The position numbers and the translations under genes are program-made. A stretch of DNA of 7,731 bases from positions 1-7,731 of the forward strand of contig DALYLJ010000154.1 in assembly GCA_031976395.1 (NCBI GenBank), written 5' to 3'. This stretch comes from UBA11164 sp002420085 (GTDB taxonomy: Bacteria > Pseudomonadota > Gammaproteobacteria > Xanthomonadales > Xanthomonadaceae). Under the pieces are notes generated by a model, which searched no databases, had not been told where the DNA came from, and saw only the letters and a list, made by a program, of their open reading frames with translations. This document shows positions 7,079 to 7,731 of this stretch, in pieces (the stretch's first letter is position 1; each line of letters starts with the position of its first letter).

Positions 7079-7558
7079 ATGCCGACTCCGTCCATGTCCC
7101 CGCTCCGAGCCACGCTCGCCGCCGTTCTCCTGTCCGCATCACTGCTCCCGTCCGGCTCCGCTGCGGCTGCCGAATGGGAGATTGGCGCCGGCATCGCCAA
7201 GGACATCGACGGCGAGGCCACCGGAGTCGCCACCCTAGCCTGGCTGAGCGAACAGCGACATCCGTGGGAAGTGATGCTCGGCTACATCGACAACCGCCAC
7301 CAGAACGGCGCCGTTTCAGTCGAGGACAGCTTCTGGATCGCGGTCAGCAAGCGGCTCACCTGGCGCGGCTTCTACGGCAGCTTCGGCCTGGCCCTGGCCC
7401 AGGAAGACAACGAAGTGCTGTCCGACCACCTGCAATTCCAGAGTGCGCTCGGCTATCGCTTCGGCGATGCCTCGGTCTCGCTGCGCCACCTCTCGAACGG
7501 CAGCATCAGCGGCCGCAATCGCGGCGAAACCTTTCTGCTGCTGCACTACGCCTTCTGA
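7079..7558 (+). CDS. pagL: PagL-like lipid A deacylase / acyloxyacyl hydrolase, outer membrane
   Basis: This 159-residue protein has an N-terminal signal peptide (basic residue R10, hydrophobic 11-23, small residues to A31, likely cleavage before E32) and ends in an aromatic residue (YAF), as outer-membrane beta-barrels do. The mature part of about 128 residues alternates polar and hydrophobic residues as barrel strands. The family signature is at the C-terminus: LQFQSALGYRF, then RHLSNGSI with H137 and S139, and E150 in GETFLLLHYAF. In Pseudomonas PagL a His/Ser/Glu triad removes the 3-O-linked acyl chain of lipid A, with HxSN supplying His and Ser. The Glu here lies 13 residues after the His, against 14 in Pseudomonas PagL. 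The start could also be ATG at 7094, which only shortens the signal peptide. Neither has a visible ribosome site. It follows the AraC-type gene by 148 bases with no evident functional tie to it. Confidence 0.72.
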   Translation: MPTPSMSPLRATLAAVLLSASLLPSGSAAAAEWEIGAGIAKDIDGEATGVATLAWLSEQRHPWEVMLGYIDNRHQNGAVSVEDSFWIAVSKRLTWRGFYGSFGLALAQEDNEVLSDHLQFQSALGYRFGDASVSLRHLSNGSISGRNRGETFLLLHYAF

Positions 7559-7627
7559 TCCAGCGGCCCGGTCCATCCCCCGGCGCGCGCACCCACGCTC
7601 ACCGGACGACCCACCCGAACCCCCGGC

Positions 7628-7731
7628 TCAACCGCGCATCAGGGTAGACTTGCCGAACAGGCTCTCGACCAGATCGACCGCCAGCCGCGCGGTCTGGTTG
7701 CGCTTATCGAAGGCCGGATTGAGTTCGACGA
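7628..7731 (-). CDS. C-terminal end of a ureohydrolase-family enzyme (partial)
   Basis: Only the last 33 complete codons are in the window; the gene continues past the right edge. The visible peptide begins VELNPAFDKRNQTARLAVDL and goes on to VESLFG. This matches the closing strand and helix of arginase, agmatinase and formimidoylglutamase: V-E-x-N-P, then x-x-D, then TA-R-LA. These Mn-dependent enzymes hydrolyse guanidino or formimino groups, but the metal-binding motifs are outside the window, so the substrate cannot be told. The stop (7630-7628) faces the stop of the PagL-like gene across 69 bases that show no clear terminator on either strand. Confidence 0.65.
   Translation of the reverse strand, partial: VELNPAFDKRNQTARLAVDLVESLFGKSTLMRG

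Overview
This GC-rich window looks like chromosomal DNA of a gammaproteobacterium. A member of the Xanthomonadales or a nearby lineage is the best guess, because the left end carries a hairpin-rich intergenic repeat of the kind common between genes in Xanthomonas and Lysobacter relatives. That placement is recalled from family knowledge, not tested by a search. I see no rRNA, tRNA, CRISPR array, insertion sequence or phage gene.

Layout from left to right: (1) bases 1-358 hold no convincing gene. They contain two strong hairpins, a run of eight heptamers, and a degenerate second copy of the 3' end of the neighbouring soeB-like gene. (2) Bases 359-5730 form one leftward operon. Read in its own direction it is a molybdopterin catalytic subunit of the SoeA type (5730-2881), an SLC13-family permease with two RCK_C-like regulatory domains (2891-1125, overlapping the first gene by 11 bases), and a four-cluster ferredoxin subunit of the SoeB/DmsB type (1114-359, 10 bases after the permease). 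(3) A 267-base divergent intergenic region separates this operon from a rightward AraC-family regulator with an N-terminal cupin-like sensor (5998-6930). (4) A rightward gene for a small PagL-like outer-membrane lipid A deacylase follows (7079-7558). (5) The right edge holds the last 33 complete codons of a leftward ureohydrolase-family gene (arginase, agmatinase or formimidoylglutamase).

Proposed working model: SoeA and SoeB lack export signals and should form a cytoplasmic molybdenum/iron-sulfur enzyme. By family resemblance this is sulfite dehydrogenase, oxidising sulfite to sulfate. The permease encoded between them would move a related anion such as sulfate or sulfite, and the divergent AraC-type protein is the obvious candidate regulator. 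The usual third subunit, SoeC, the quinone-reactive NrfD/DmsC-type membrane anchor, is absent from the window, and the permease occupies a place inside the operon. This A-permease-B order without an anchor is the most noteworthy feature. The substrate assignment and the regulatory link are inferences.
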